From: UBA2022 sp964621555
GTDB lineage: Bacteria; Patescibacteriota; Dojkabacteria; SC72
NCBI GenBank assembly: GCA_964621555.1
Contig: CAZUOO010000004.1
Coordinates: forward strand, 1 to 47,174
Length of the DNA stretch: 47,174 bases
Reading direction: 5' to 3'
The first letter of the stretch is position 1. Each line of letters starts with the position of its first letter. Positions 31,587 through 40,159 of the stretch are shown here, in pieces. The position numbers were made by a program, and so were the translations under genes. Under the pieces are notes generated by a model that had not been told where the DNA came from, did not search any database, and was given only the letters and a program-made list of their open reading frames with translations.

Positions 31587-33410
31587 CTAGGTCTTGAGAA
31601 TTGCCATAAATGCTTCCTGAGGGATGTTTACCTTTCCAATCGATTTTAATCTTTTCTTTCCCTTTTTCTGCTTTTCTAGTAGTTTCATCCTTCTTGTTAC
31701 GTCACCTCCGTATAGTTTAGCTGTAACATCCTTTCTCACCGCGCTTACATCCTCTCTTGCAATTACTTTAGCTCCAATGGCTGCTTGAAGGGGGAGCTGG
31801 AACTGTTGGCGTGGGATTTCTTCCTTCATTATCTTTAGGAGTTTAGCCGCTCTATATCTTGCATTCTCTCTAGTTTCTAGAAAGCTTAATGCCGCAATCT
31901 CTTCTTTATTTACAAGTACCGCTACTTTTACAAGATCAACCGGGAAGAAGTCTATGAATTCATATTCCATTGAAGCATATCCGTTGGATATACTTTTTAG
32001 TGTATCGAAGTAGTTTGATATTAGGGAAGCTAGAGGGATGTCGTATTGTAGTTTAATATATACTTCATTAAGGGCTCCCGCACCACCTTCATTGAGATAT
32101 ATTGTGTTTACATATTGCCCTCTCCTATTTTGAGATAGCTCCATGATTGGTCCTATATATTTATCAGGTGTTAGTATTTCCAGACGTACCCATGGCTCCC
32201 TTATTTCAGCTACCTGAGAAGGGTCTGGTACTTCATCTGGTGTTTGTACAATCAACTCTTCACCATTCGTTTTTGTAATGTGGTATTCAACCGTTGGAGC
32301 GGTTAATATCATATCTACAAAGTATTCACGTTCTAATCGCTCTTGTATGATTTCCATATGTAATAGCCCAAGGAATCCACATCTAAATCCTGCTCCTAGC
32401 ATTGTTGATCGTTGATCTGTGTATACAAGGGAAGCGTCGTTTAGGGATAGTTTACCTAGTGCGACTCTTAGATCGTCATATTCTTCCGATTCTACAGGGA
32501 AGAATGAAGCAAAGACGTTTGGTTTAGGCTGTTTATATCCTTCAAGTGGGGCTACAGTTTTTACATTTGATATTGTATCTCCAACTGTAAATTGGCGGAT
32601 GTCTTTCATTCCGGTTGCAATGTATCCAACCTCTCCAGTGTGTAGATGGTTTGTTTTAAGCAATTCTGGGGAGAATACTCCGATCTCGGTAGGGGAGAAG
32701 CTTTCACCTTTCTGTAGTATGAAGAGCTGATGATTTCCTTTGTCTTCAAAATCTAGTCTTCCATCTACTATTCTAACTGCAACTACTACTCCTCTGTGTT
32801 CGTCATAGAAGGAGTCGAATATCAATGCTTTTAATGGTGCGTTTGCATCACCGGATGGAGGAGGGGTTCTTTCTACAATCGCATCTAATAGTAGGTCTAC
32901 ATTTTCACCTGTTTTAGCTGATACCTTTATTATATCTTCTTTTGGAAGGTTGAGGAGGGATGTGATGTCTCTTTCTCTTTGTTCTATATTTACAAATGGT
33001 ATATCTATCTTGTTTATTACAGGGATTATTTTTAATCCCAAGTCGAGGGCTTTCTGCGTATTTGAAATCGTTTGGGCTTGTATTCCCTGTTGTGCGTCAA
33101 CGAGAAGAAGTACTGCTTCGCATGCTGCGAGTGACCTAGATACTTCGTATGAGAAGTCTACATGTCCAGGTGTATCAATTAGGTTTAACTGATGATCTTT
33201 CCAGAACATTCTAGCAGCTTGAAGTTTAATTGTAATTCCTTTCTCCTGCTCTAAATCCAGTCTATCTAGTATTCTTTCTTTTCTTTTCTCTCTGCCAATA
33301 TTTGCATGTGTTTGTTCTAGTATTCTATCTGCTAATGTTGATTTCCCATGATCTATATGGGCGATGATTGAGAAGTTCCTGATTTTATTTTGATCTACAG
33401 TGCTGTGCAT
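31587..33410 (-). CDS. lepA: Elongation factor 4 (LepA)
   Basis: LepA is a translational GTPase that acts on ribosomes. The 607-residue protein has the G-motifs IIAHIDHGKSTLADRIL (G1), the RGITI-like segment QEKGITIKLQA (G2), DTPGHVDFSYEV (G3) and NKIDIP (G4). Domains II, III and V are complete, and so is the LepA-specific C-terminal domain ending in IGKVNIPQEAFMAILKT. It follows a TATAAT-type promoter and precedes recF by five bases. In Bacillus lepA lies in an rpsT-lepA-hrcA neighbourhood, and part of that order survives here. Confidence 0.97.
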   Translation of the reverse strand: MHSTVDQNKIRNFSIIAHIDHGKSTLADRILEQTHANIGREKRKERILDRLDLEQEKGITIKLQAARMFWKDHQLNLIDTPGHVDFSYEVSRSLAACEAVLLLVDAQQGIQAQTISNTQKALDLGLKIIPVINKIDIPFVNIEQRERDITSLLNLPKEDIIKVSAKTGENVDLLLDAIVERTPPPSGDANAPLKALIFDSFYDEHRGVVVAVRIVDGRLDFEDKGNHQLFILQKGESFSPTEIGVFSPELLKTNHLHTGEVGYIATGMKDIRQFTVGDTISNVKTVAPLEGYKQPKPNVFASFFPVESEEYDDLRVALGKLSLNDASLVYTDQRSTMLGAGFRCGFLGLLHMEIIQERLEREYFVDMILTAPTVEYHITKTNGEELIVQTPDEVPDPSQVAEIREPWVRLEILTPDKYIGPIMELSQNRRGQYVNTIYLNEGGAGALNEVYIKLQYDIPLASLISNYFDTLKSISNGYASMEYEFIDFFPVDLVKVAVLVNKEEIAALSFLETRENARYRAAKLLKIMKEEIPRQQFQLPLQAAIGAKVIAREDVSAVRKDVTAKLYGGDVTRRMKLLEKQKKGKKRLKSIGKVNIPQEAFMAILKT

Positions 33411-33421
33411 AATGTCTTGAA

Positions 33422-33450
33422 ATTATACAGTTTTTTATGGAAATGAGAAA
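33422..33450 (-). promoter_or_regulatory. Putative lepA promoter
   Basis: On the minus strand TTTCTC (33450-33445), 17 bases, then a perfect TATAAT (33427-33422). The predicted start is about 5 bases before the lepA ATG at 33410, leaving a very short leader. Confidence 0.45.
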
Positions 33451-33471
33451 GGTCTTAGAAAAGGGATATTC

Positions 33472-34038
33472 CTACTTTGAGGTGAATGTGAGTTCAACAG
33501 AATTGTTGAACATAGTATCTGAGTCGGATACAAATTTGAGGTATCCAATGTTTTCACTCTTGGATGGTATTTTGATTGTGGTTGTAAATGGTTCACCCTG
33601 AGAGGATACAAGTATATATTCTTTGTCATTGATTATGAATGATATCGTTGTTTTAGAAGCCTTACTCAGAAGTGCTGATACTAGTACTTCCTTTTCTTCT
33701 GAGTTGTTGTTTACAATTTGAACTATTGGTTTGGAGTATCGACCTTTGTTGTGCTTAATCAATGTGGCTTGATATCTGAAGTTGTCTTGTGATGGGAAAT
33801 CAAGCAGTTCTTCTTTTACATAGTCGTGTATACCACCAACCATTACAAATCCCATACTCTCACCATCGCTTTCTCCCAGAACATTTCGGTTAGTTCGTGT
33901 ATCAGCTTTGGAAAGAGGGGAGAGGTTTACAACCGCTAAAGTTGGGAGAAGGAGTATTAACATCATGATTACTATGGCAACTGGATCCATGAATTTCTCT
34001 ACATTGTTTTTAACCCTTTTGAGTTCTCTTTTTATCAT
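33472..34038 (-). CDS. Hypothetical membrane-anchored extracytoplasmic protein
   Basis: The 188-residue protein starts with about 15 basic/polar residues, a strong membrane helix at about 18-38 (VAIVIMMLILLLPTLAVVNL), a linker, and a beta-rich domain of about 120 residues (IVQIVNNNSEEKEVLVSALL and following). This is a signal-anchor layout with the domain outside. No named family is evident. It starts three bases after the stop of the four-helix membrane protein upstream and lies 61 bases before lepA, so it likely shares a transcript with rpsT. The two small membrane proteins may act together. Confidence 0.65.
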   Translation of the reverse strand: MIKRELKRVKNNVEKFMDPVAIVIMMLILLLPTLAVVNLSPLSKADTRTNRNVLGESDGESMGFVMVGGIHDYVKEELLDFPSQDNFRYQATLIKHNKGRYSKPIVQIVNNNSEEKEVLVSALLSKASKTTISFIINDKEYILVSSQGEPFTTTIKIPSKSENIGYLKFVSDSDTMFNNSVELTFTSK

Positions 34039-34040
34039 TA

Positions 34041-34592
34041 TTAATAGTATGCTTTGGTATCTTTTGGATATATTCTATCAGTTTCCATTTCAAATGTCCT
34101 GATTAGTCCCCATGTGGCTAGGATGGAGAGTGTTCCAGCTAGCACACCAATCCATGTGTATGTATTTGCTGTAATGGCAGAAGAAATTGATACTCCAGAT
34201 ATGATCCAAAGGAACATAATCCATACCGAGATTTTAAGTAGCGTTGTTTTATCGCTCGTTACCCACTTTAAAATGTTAAGCCTTGTTAGCTTGACTATAG
34301 TTCGAGGATTCTCACGGGCATTTTGAAGAAATATCCTTCTTGCAAGAATGTATGTAGTTGGGATTGCGACCAGTAGCAAGGTGAAAAGGTTGGAGTATGA
34401 GTTTACCAGCAGTACTTGGTCTTGTTCCTGTAGGAAAATTTGTATTGAAAAAATACCAACCTTGCTTGATTCTATGGAGAATTGTAAGTTATACAGGGCA
34501 ATTAGTATAAATACTGAAAGGAACTTTCCTACTACCATTAGGCTAGCAGGCAGTATAGATAGCTTAAGCGCCCTTTTGAGCAGTTTTGACAT
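34041..34592 (-). CDS. Hypothetical four-helix membrane protein
   Basis: The 183-residue protein has four hydrophobic segments: near 12-38, 62-85, 118-138 and 145-168. It has short basic or polar loops and few conserved motifs. It is not one I recognise. Its ATG at 34592 lies 29 bases within the rpsT 3' end (in another frame), implying coupled expression with a ribosomal protein gene. It is immediately followed by the membrane-anchored protein gene at 34038. Confidence 0.62.
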   Translation of the reverse strand: MSKLLKRALKLSILPASLMVVGKFLSVFILIALYNLQFSIESSKVGIFSIQIFLQEQDQVLLVNSYSNLFTLLLVAIPTTYILARRIFLQNARENPRTIVKLTRLNILKWVTSDKTTLLKISVWIMFLWIISGVSISSAITANTYTWIGVLAGTLSILATWGLIRTFEMETDRIYPKDTKAYY

Positions 34593-34863
34593 CTATGGCA
34601 GATTTTTCTTTATTAAGTTTCTTAGATAATCTAGATACTTTTCTTTGTGCGGTTTTTCCCTTCAAAACACCATCCTTAGCTGCTTTGTCTAATGTCTTGT
34701 TTAATCTTGGGAGTATTTTTACTGCCTTATCAAATTCTTTAAGTGTGATTAGTTTGTTAAATTCCTTAACAACCCTCTTAATTCTTTCTCTTAATCTTGA
34801 ATTGAAAACTGTTCTCTTTTTCGTCTTTCTGATGTCTTTAATTGACGCACTTAAATTTGCCAT
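34564..34863 (-). CDS. rpsT: 30S ribosomal protein S20
   Basis: S20 is a small basic protein binding 16S rRNA early in assembly. The 99-residue product is mostly helical and lysine/arginine-rich. It has the family pattern MANLSASIKDIRKTKKRTVFN at the start, a second helix (RERIKRVVKEFNKLITL) and GVLKGKTAQRKVSRLSKKLNK at the end, matching HKNxAARxKSRL-type repeats of other S20. It is somewhat longer than the usual 87. The gene has an upstream promoter-like pair (34892-34919) and overlaps the following membrane-protein gene by 29 bases. Confidence 0.88.
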   Translation of the reverse strand: MANLSASIKDIRKTKKRTVFNSRLRERIKRVVKEFNKLITLKEFDKAVKILPRLNKTLDKAAKDGVLKGKTAQRKVSRLSKKLNKEKSAIDVKTAQKGA

Positions 34864-34891
34864 ACAAAATGTCTCTATATATTATATGCTG

Positions 34892-34919
34892 ATTATATAA
34901 ATAAATGTTTGATTTGTAA
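34892..34919 (-). promoter_or_regulatory. Putative rpsT promoter
   Basis: On the minus strand TTACAA (34919-34914), 16 bases, then TATAAT (34897-34892). A second TATAAT follows at 34886-34881. The -35 and the 16-base spacing are the same as those proposed for rplY, the other ribosomal protein gene in this window. Confidence 0.5.
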
Positions 34920-34975
34920 ACGATTATTTTCAATCTATTTGTAAATGTTTGAATTTTCATTTACACTATTACTAT

Positions 34976-35410
34976 ATGAGAAGAAATGAAATTATAATTG
35001 CATTGATTATATTTAATCTTGCAATGGGTTTCTCTATCTGGTGGGCTGTAGAATCTCGAGATGCTAACCAAAGTGCTTCTACATTAATTTCAAAGAATTC
35101 CGATGTAAAAGGGGAGAGTGATTTAGGGTTGTATCCGAAAGTTATCAATATTCCACCTAGCACCACTGCTGTGGGAGAGATATTCTCTTACAGACCTCAG
35201 TTATCGGTGAAGGGTGGTACCGCAGACTTGAAGGTAACAATTGAATCTGGTCCTGCATGGTTATTTATTGAAGATGGAAGGATTTATGGTATTCCAAGCT
35301 CAAAGGATTTGGGGAATACTAGAATTATACTTAAGATTTGGAATGGTGATATATATACAGAATATATATTCTACTTGAATGTTTATGAAAAAGAATCTAT
35401 TGATAGTTAG
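34976..35410 (+). CDS. Membrane-anchored protein with a single Ig-like (He_PIG-type) domain
   Basis: The 144-residue protein begins MRRNEIIIALIIFNLAMGF, a short signal anchor, then a low-complexity linker and an about 80-residue beta domain. That domain reads INIPPSTTAVGEIFSYRPQL ... VTIESGPAWLFIEDGRIYG, then IPSSKDLGNTRIILKI. The pattern fits bacterial putative Ig domains of the cadherin-like/He_PIG group. I use ATG 34976; an earlier in-frame start at 34949 adds nine residues ahead of the basic N-terminus. TTGTAA (34939), 17 bases and TACACT (34962) place a promoter so close that the message would be leaderless. The next gene overlaps its end by 26 bases. Confidence 0.65.
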   Translation: MRRNEIIIALIIFNLAMGFSIWWAVESRDANQSASTLISKNSDVKGESDLGLYPKVINIPPSTTAVGEIFSYRPQLSVKGGTADLKVTIESGPAWLFIEDGRIYGIPSSKDLGNTRIILKIWNGDIYTEYIFYLNVYEKESIDS

Positions 35411-35753
35411 TTTGTTTTTATTTCTTATTGTAACAGGAGTTCTACTTGCATTAAACCGCGAGCGTGTTGTGAGTTTTTTTGATAGGGAGAAGGATTGTGT
35501 CCCTTATAATATGTTAGTCACCAAGGATAAAAGTAATGTCATTATCAACTGGGAAACTAAAGACGTTTGTACGGGTATTGTTAAGTTTGGCTCAGATATT
35601 GAAGACTTAAAGCATTGGTTATCTTCTTCGGTTGTTGAAGATAAAAATCGAGTACTTATTGATTCTAGCAAGTATAAAGATATCTCATACTTTATAATCA
35701 TCTCCAATGGTGAAATATATGGACTAGATGGTAAGGCAATTTCGATCAATTAA
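35385..35753 (+). CDS. Hypothetical small exported protein
   Basis: The 122-residue protein starts MKKNLLIVSLFLFLIVTGVL, an N-terminal membrane or signal helix, followed by about 95 residues of mixed beta character (YNMLVTKDKSNVIINWETKD), with two cysteines that could pair (CVPYN, VCTGI). The order of strands recalls fibronectin type III domains (VIINWETKDVCTGIVKFG), but that is weak. It overlaps the Ig-like gene upstream and ends on a TTAA shared with the convergent DUF11 gene. An in-frame ATG at 35379 is the alternative start. Confidence 0.6.
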   Translation: MKKNLLIVSLFLFLIVTGVLLALNRERVVSFFDREKDCVPYNMLVTKDKSNVIINWETKDVCTGIVKFGSDIEDLKHWLSSSVVEDKNRVLIDSSKYKDISYFIIISNGEIYGLDGKAISIN

Positions 35754-37597
35754 TTACTTTTCTTCCTCTTTTTCTCCAGCGTGTGTAGGGATTTCTCTTC
35801 AAAGTATTTCCTAGGCTCTGTTATTTTCAACCCGAAGAGTTTAATTCCTTGGTATACGTCTGATGATACAAGTTTATCAGAGTATTTGTAGCTATATTGT
35901 GATTTGTAGAATACTGCTGCGAGCACTATTACCAATAGTCCAAGTATGCCCTTTGCTACATTGCTATCAAAGAGAGCAGTCTGAGGGGCAGTACAAGACT
36001 GAGCTACCTGTAATGAGACCGATGCGCGAAGAGTTGTTGAATCCGCAGGTGTATTTTGTGGAGTTACTACAACTTCGTTAAGGTTACTACCGGATAGTGC
36101 GGCAGAGTTGGCGGTTGCATTGAAAGTTATTGTTAAAGCTTGTCCTGCTGGTATTGTCCAACCTCCTGTTTTCTCCCATACTATTTCTTGTGTACTACCT
36201 ACTGTAGTTATTGTTACTAATCCGCTGTCAGGAGTTGCAACTCCGTCTATATCTGTACTCCCGGTTGTATATGTGAATCCAAGTGGGAGTTTATCTTTTA
36301 TGGAAACTATGTTTTGTGCAGTACTGTCGTTGTTATCAACCTCAACTGTAAATTCAACTGAGTTATTTGGAGATACTCTCTCAACACACTGCTTAGAGGC
36401 AGTTTTTGATGTTACAAATGTTGAAGTTACTGGAGTTTCAGGGTCTTCATCGGTTGGATCGGTATCGGGATCCTCATCATCTGGATCTTCATCTGTTGGG
36501 TCTGGATCTGGGTCAACATCAGTAGGTGTTCGATCTGGAAGTGTCTCTGATGCCTTACATGCCTCTGATTCAATCTCTACACCATCTACAATGACTACAG
36601 ATGATATGTCATATTTATTCTGTTCACTGTCTAATACGCTGAAGTTATTTGTCGATGTGAAGTTGTCTGAGTTATATAGAAACTCTTGGTCAAGTATTAT
36701 TGTGCCATCAATTAGTTTCTCAGAAACATCTTTAGTTGTTAATACAGTATCGTTTCCACCTATTGTGAATTTAACCGCTAGTGATTGAGGTACTTGTGCA
36801 AGGCTTACGTCTAGCCATAGGTCCTCAACCTTTGGTTGAGTGTCATTGCTTAGGTTTACATCGATTGCTGTACAAGATGCTACCTTCTCCTGCATTATTG
36901 AAACAGTTCTTAAACATGCGGCAGAAGTTACCTCAGTGTTCGTTATTGAGGTTCCAAATGCTTGAATTGTTAGTTTATCAGCGTTTTTGAAGTCTGATAC
37001 CTGAGTTGATACTGTGTATTTTTTATCTCCACCAATTCCTGTAACTTCAGCGCCAGCTAGGTCGACCTCTATTTTCTCCCCATTTATTGCAAAGCTAAAC
37101 CCGGAGTATAGGTCGTCCTCAGTATTAGATACAGTTGATGGGGCTGCAAATGTCGCTTTAATTGTAATCGAATCGTCAGGGGAGAGTGCCTCAGGAAGTC
37201 TCTCGTTGTCAGCATTAACAACTGCTACATCAATACAACCTGGGATAGCTGGAAAGTCCGTTACGGTACATCCTAATATCGTTGGGGTCGCTTCCGATGA
37301 CATGATTGGGGCTGCGGTTCTAGGGTCACAGGTAGCAGAGCATTGGCCATCTTCAGTGATTGAACCTGTTTTGAACTCAAACGCGTTTTCAGGTTTTGCT
37401 ACACTACAGCTACTTAGATTGCTGTCTGCGAGTATGAAGTAGCAACCACAGCCGTTAGTCGCAGATGTATCGGTGGGAGAAATGTCTTGTATTTGATAGA
37501 AGTAGTATGCAGTCCCTAAGCTTATTATAGCAAGCAAAACGGTTACTCCCAGGATAACTTTTGTTAATGTCTTTGACCTCTTATTTTGGGGTTCCAT
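35750..37597 (-). CDS. Large surface protein with DUF11-type domain and two membrane anchors
   Basis: The 615-residue protein has an N-terminal signal anchor (TLTKVILGVTVLLAIISLG, about 10-30) and a Cys-containing segment (NGCGCYFILADS). Several beta-rich regions follow, then an Asp/Pro-rich stalk (DPDPDPTDEDPDDEDP), a DUF11-like domain near residues 410-540 (VEVDNNDSTAQNIVSIKDKLPLGFTYTTGST) and a C-terminal membrane helix (KGILGLLVIVLAAVFYKSQYS) before a basic cytoplasmic tail. It has no LPxTG. DUF11 domains are typical of large bacterial surface proteins. Promoter and palindrome upstream suggest dedicated control. Antisense frames over it are an artefact of its codon use. Confidence 0.78.
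   Translation of the reverse strand: MEPQNKRSKTLTKVILGVTVLLAIISLGTAYYFYQIQDISPTDTSATNGCGCYFILADSNLSSCSVAKPENAFEFKTGSITEDGQCSATCDPRTAAPIMSSEATPTILGCTVTDFPAIPGCIDVAVVNADNERLPEALSPDDSITIKATFAAPSTVSNTEDDLYSGFSFAINGEKIEVDLAGAEVTGIGGDKKYTVSTQVSDFKNADKLTIQAFGTSITNTEVTSAACLRTVSIMQEKVASCTAIDVNLSNDTQPKVEDLWLDVSLAQVPQSLAVKFTIGGNDTVLTTKDVSEKLIDGTIILDQEFLYNSDNFTSTNNFSVLDSEQNKYDISSVVIVDGVEIESEACKASETLPDRTPTDVDPDPDPTDEDPDDEDPDTDPTDEDPETPVTSTFVTSKTASKQCVERVSPNNSVEFTVEVDNNDSTAQNIVSIKDKLPLGFTYTTGSTDIDGVATPDSGLVTITTVGSTQEIVWEKTGGWTIPAGQALTITFNATANSAALSGSNLNEVVVTPQNTPADSTTLRASVSLQVAQSCTAPQTALFDSNVAKGILGLLVIVLAAVFYKSQYSYKYSDKLVSSDVYQGIKLFGLKITEPRKYFEEKSLHTLEKKRKKSN
36440..36523. repeat. Asp/Pro-rich low-complexity stalk
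   Basis: Within the DUF11 protein gene, repeating short units of Asp, Pro, Thr and Glu (DPTDEDP appears twice) come from near-repeats of GGATCT/GGGTCT-type sequence on the plus strand. It probably forms a stiff, acidic spacer. Such repeats can change length by slippage. Confidence 0.6.
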
Positions 37598-37602
37598 TTA
37601 TT

Positions 37603-37622
37603 GATATATTCTAGAATATATC
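37603..37622. repeat. Perfect 20-bp palindrome at the DUF11 gene start site
   Basis: GATATATTCT followed by AGAATATATC is an exact 20-bp inverted repeat. It lies between the -10 (37630-37625) and the ATG at 37597, covering the predicted transcription start. This is where an operator or a leader stem-loop would act. A related core (ACTCTAGAATGTA) lies upstream of the Ig-like surface gene at 45564-45576. Confidence 0.55.
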
Positions 37623-37624
37623 TC

Positions 37625-37653
37625 AGTTTATGCAATCTTAAGCTAGGTGTCAA
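37625..37653 (-). promoter_or_regulatory. Promoter of the DUF11 surface protein
   Basis: On the minus strand a perfect TTGACA (37653-37648) is followed after exactly 17 bases by TAAACT (37630-37625). The -35 overlaps the holA stop codon (TGA inside TTGACA). With the near-ideal -35 and spacing this is one of the best promoter matches in the window. Confidence 0.6.
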
Positions 37654-38573
37654 TTAATTCTAGTTAGGAGTATTGTGAGTCCGAGCGTAAGGTCTATTTC
37701 CCCCTTTTTACTTGAGAGATCTAGTGAAGTTAATTTCTCAAATAATGATTTTATATCACTCCATCTTGTAGCTCTTGCGCTACTCATAAGCTTTGAAACT
37801 ACGAAAGGGTGAAGCCCTGTACTTTTTGCTATCGTTGATGACTGTTCTCCTTGTTGCAGCATTAGATTTACCTGAGCGAGTCCTTTCAGATTGTTGGCTA
37901 GCATTGCAAGGATTAGGTTTGGATCTACCTGTTGGCTCATTAAATTTTCAAATATTACGAGTGCATTGCTTTGATCCTTTCTGTTTATCGCATCAGTTAG
38001 ATCCCATGCGTATATTTCGAGGGTGTCTTCTGTCATTTCCTCTATCAACTTTTCTGTAAGCACTTGTTCCCCGCTCAGGTCAATTTTCTCTATGACGTGG
38101 AATATTCTTTCAGAGAGATAGTTGCATCGAGATGCTAATTGGGTGAGTGTTCTTTGATCATAGCTTATTTTCTTTTCATCAAGGGCATCTTTTAGCCATG
38201 CGTTTGTACTTCTTTTATCACCTTTCTCAAAAAGCTCTACGTTTGATTTAAAGAATTTAAAGTATTTGGTTGTTTTGTTAATTTTCTGATCTTCCCAAAA
38301 TATATACGTAGATTGGTTGTCACCTAGGTGCTTGAGTATGTATTCTATAATCTCATCCTTCTTTTTATTTCGATATACACGTTTAATTAGAAAGATGTTT
38401 TCGGTTTGAAACATGTTATTTGTCCCTAGCATATCAATTATGCTATCAGGAGATGAGCTCTCAGCGTCTATTGTTACAAATTCACTGCTTGATTCTTGAG
38501 ATATGTTTCTGGCAATTTTCTTGGCACGATCTAGGCTTAGGAATGTTTCTTGTCCATGTACTAGCTGATACAT
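37650..38573 (-). CDS. holA: DNA polymerase III subunit delta
   Basis: HolA is the clamp-loader subunit that opens the beta clamp. The 307-residue protein matches the family in size and order: MYQLVHGQETFLSLDRAKKI with the domain I start, the middle sensor-like region (IYIFWEDQKI-type strand near 90-100), ELASRCNYLSERIFHVIEKI-like helices in domain II, and the C-terminal bundle (LTDAINRKDQSNALVIFENL; LHPFVVSKLMSSARATRW). It has no Walker motif, as expected for delta. It is the last gene of the alaS-ruvX-mltG-LCP-holA operon and ends in TGA. Confidence 0.88.
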   Translation of the reverse strand: MYQLVHGQETFLSLDRAKKIARNISQESSSEFVTIDAESSSPDSIIDMLGTNNMFQTENIFLIKRVYRNKKKDEIIEYILKHLGDNQSTYIFWEDQKINKTTKYFKFFKSNVELFEKGDKRSTNAWLKDALDEKKISYDQRTLTQLASRCNYLSERIFHVIEKIDLSGEQVLTEKLIEEMTEDTLEIYAWDLTDAINRKDQSNALVIFENLMSQQVDPNLILAMLANNLKGLAQVNLMLQQGEQSSTIAKSTGLHPFVVSKLMSSARATRWSDIKSLFEKLTSLDLSSKKGEIDLTLGLTILLTRIN

Positions 38574-38577
38574 ATGC

Positions 38578-40149
38578 TTATTCTGTTGAGTTTTCAGTAT
38601 TTACAGTTATCGGTTTACCAAGGAGTATCGTGAGGTCTTCGTTATTTAAGTTTGATTTAATATACTCGGGTTTGATTTTATTATCAGTTTTCAAGTGTGA
38701 CGCGAACGTAGTTATTGATTGTGTGAATTTACTCTCTTGATTAGAGTATACGGTTACACCTTCCTTGTCCAAAAATAGTGTACCCATGAATAGTATATTG
38801 AGGTATGGGTACTTAGTTTGAAGCTCCACTGTTTTGGCCTGTGCTTGTGCAAAACCAATTCCTGTATCGTATACCCTTATTGTGGCATTTTCATTGTACA
38901 ACTTAGGATTTTGTTGTATTAGTGAAACCATTTTAACAAGCGAAGTGTAGGTGGGGAGAGTACCTTCTACAGACTGCACTGTATACAATTGAGGTGAGAA
39001 TCCTGGCATTCCACTTCGAATTCCTGTTCCTCCCATTAGTATCTTTCCATTTCCTAAGCTTGGGTCAAGTACAAAGGAGTATATCTTTCCGGCGTTTTCC
39101 TTCTGTTTCAGCGCTAGATTTATCCCTGCTTGTATCTCACTTGTATTAAATGTAGAGAGGGTGAGATTCTTTTCCAAGGTATCTAGTATCTCTAATACCT
39201 TTTGTGGATTTAGTAGTGTTCCGGAGGTTATAACCTTATCTTTAATGGCAATTAATACTCTTTGTTGTCTTCTCCCTCTTGCAAAGTCACTACCTTCAAT
39301 TCCTGCTGCATGTCTAGATCTTGCATATTGCAGAGCAACAGTCCCATTCATATTCTGTGGTCCTTCTTGGAAAGAGATAGTTTGAGCCTGACCTGGTAGG
39401 GCAGCGCAAAAATAGCTTACCTTTTCTGTCCCATCAAGTGGATAGCAGGTATCAGTGAATGTATTTTCTACATTCACGGTTACCCCTCCCAATGTGTCTA
39501 TTATTTTCTTAAACCCTTGTAGATCAATCATTGCGTGGTATTGGATTTCCAAGCCTGTGATATTTTTAATGGCTTTTTCAAGCATCTCAAAACCGCTTCC
39601 GGCCTTCCTATTTTCCCCACTGGCATACATAGCGTTCATCTTTTGGTAGTATCCCCTTGGTTCTGCGGGTATCTCTGCATATAGGTCACGAGGAATGGAG
39701 TACATTACAGTATCTCCAGTTTCGTAGTTGTATGATGCTACTATCATTGTATCTGTATTTTTAAGTTTGCTTTTATCTCCTCTTGAGTCGATCCCGATGA
39801 GTAGGGCATTTGTATATTTGCCAGTTGAGTCCTTTTTTAATTCGGGGTCTTTCTTATTACCAGGAAGTAGGTCACCTGGAGTTATTTTAAACCCAATATT
39901 ATTGGTAAAGCTAAATACTCTGAATGCGTAGTATGCACCAAACATGACGAGGAGTGAGGCTACTACAATTGCTATCCATTTGAGTATAACTTTCTTATTC
40001 AAAGGTTTCCTGGGTTTCTTGCCGCTTGTATTCTGTGATGGATGTGTTTGATCAAGTTTGGTTTGATTGTCGTTAAGGAAAGACCTATTCTTAAGGTCTT
40101 TTAACATTACTCTATTGTTCTTGTCATTTATGTTCATTGAAATTTCCAT
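38578..40149 (-). CDS. LytR-CpsA-Psr family protein with LytR_C domain
   Basis: LCP proteins transfer glycopolymers from lipid carrier to peptidoglycan. The 523-residue protein has a basic cytoplasmic N-terminus, a transmembrane helix at about 54-76, and an LCP domain at about 105-340 with the conserved arginines and aspartates in IGIDSRGDKS, KNTDTMIV and YSIPRDLYAEI, then LQYARSRHAAG and DFARGRRQQRV. The C-terminal part (about 400-510, TIRVYDTGIGFAQAQAKTVE) is a LytR_C domain. Ten bases separate it from mltG and four from holA. An in-frame ATG at 40137 is an alternative start. Confidence 0.92.
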   Translation of the reverse strand: MEISMNINDKNNRVMLKDLKNRSFLNDNQTKLDQTHPSQNTSGKKPRKPLNKKVILKWIAIVVASLLVMFGAYYAFRVFSFTNNIGFKITPGDLLPGNKKDPELKKDSTGKYTNALLIGIDSRGDKSKLKNTDTMIVASYNYETGDTVMYSIPRDLYAEIPAEPRGYYQKMNAMYASGENRKAGSGFEMLEKAIKNITGLEIQYHAMIDLQGFKKIIDTLGGVTVNVENTFTDTCYPLDGTEKVSYFCAALPGQAQTISFQEGPQNMNGTVALQYARSRHAAGIEGSDFARGRRQQRVLIAIKDKVITSGTLLNPQKVLEILDTLEKNLTLSTFNTSEIQAGINLALKQKENAGKIYSFVLDPSLGNGKILMGGTGIRSGMPGFSPQLYTVQSVEGTLPTYTSLVKMVSLIQQNPKLYNENATIRVYDTGIGFAQAQAKTVELQTKYPYLNILFMGTLFLDKEGVTVYSNQESKFTQSITTFASHLKTDNKIKPEYIKSNLNNEDLTILLGKPITVNTENSTE

Positions 40150-40159
40150 ATGAAGAATA

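Noticed and set aside
34941..34964. GTAAATG...CATTTAC inverted repeat upstream of the Ig-like small gene
   Set aside because: Only seven base pairs with a ten-base A/T-rich loop; easily chance, and it overlaps the proposed promoter rather than a terminator position.
35863..37442. Several long plus-strand open frames (up to 226 residues) opposite the DUF11 gene
   Set aside because: They mirror the Asp/Pro/Thr-rich coding on the minus strand (giving Gly/Ser/Val runs), have no family match or initiation signal, and the minus-strand gene has clear domains and promoter.
37650..37652. Possible TGA recoding as glycine or tryptophan
   Set aside because: TGA ends holA, comF and the sortase at the expected family lengths, and no gene here has an in-frame TGA, so the standard code fits.
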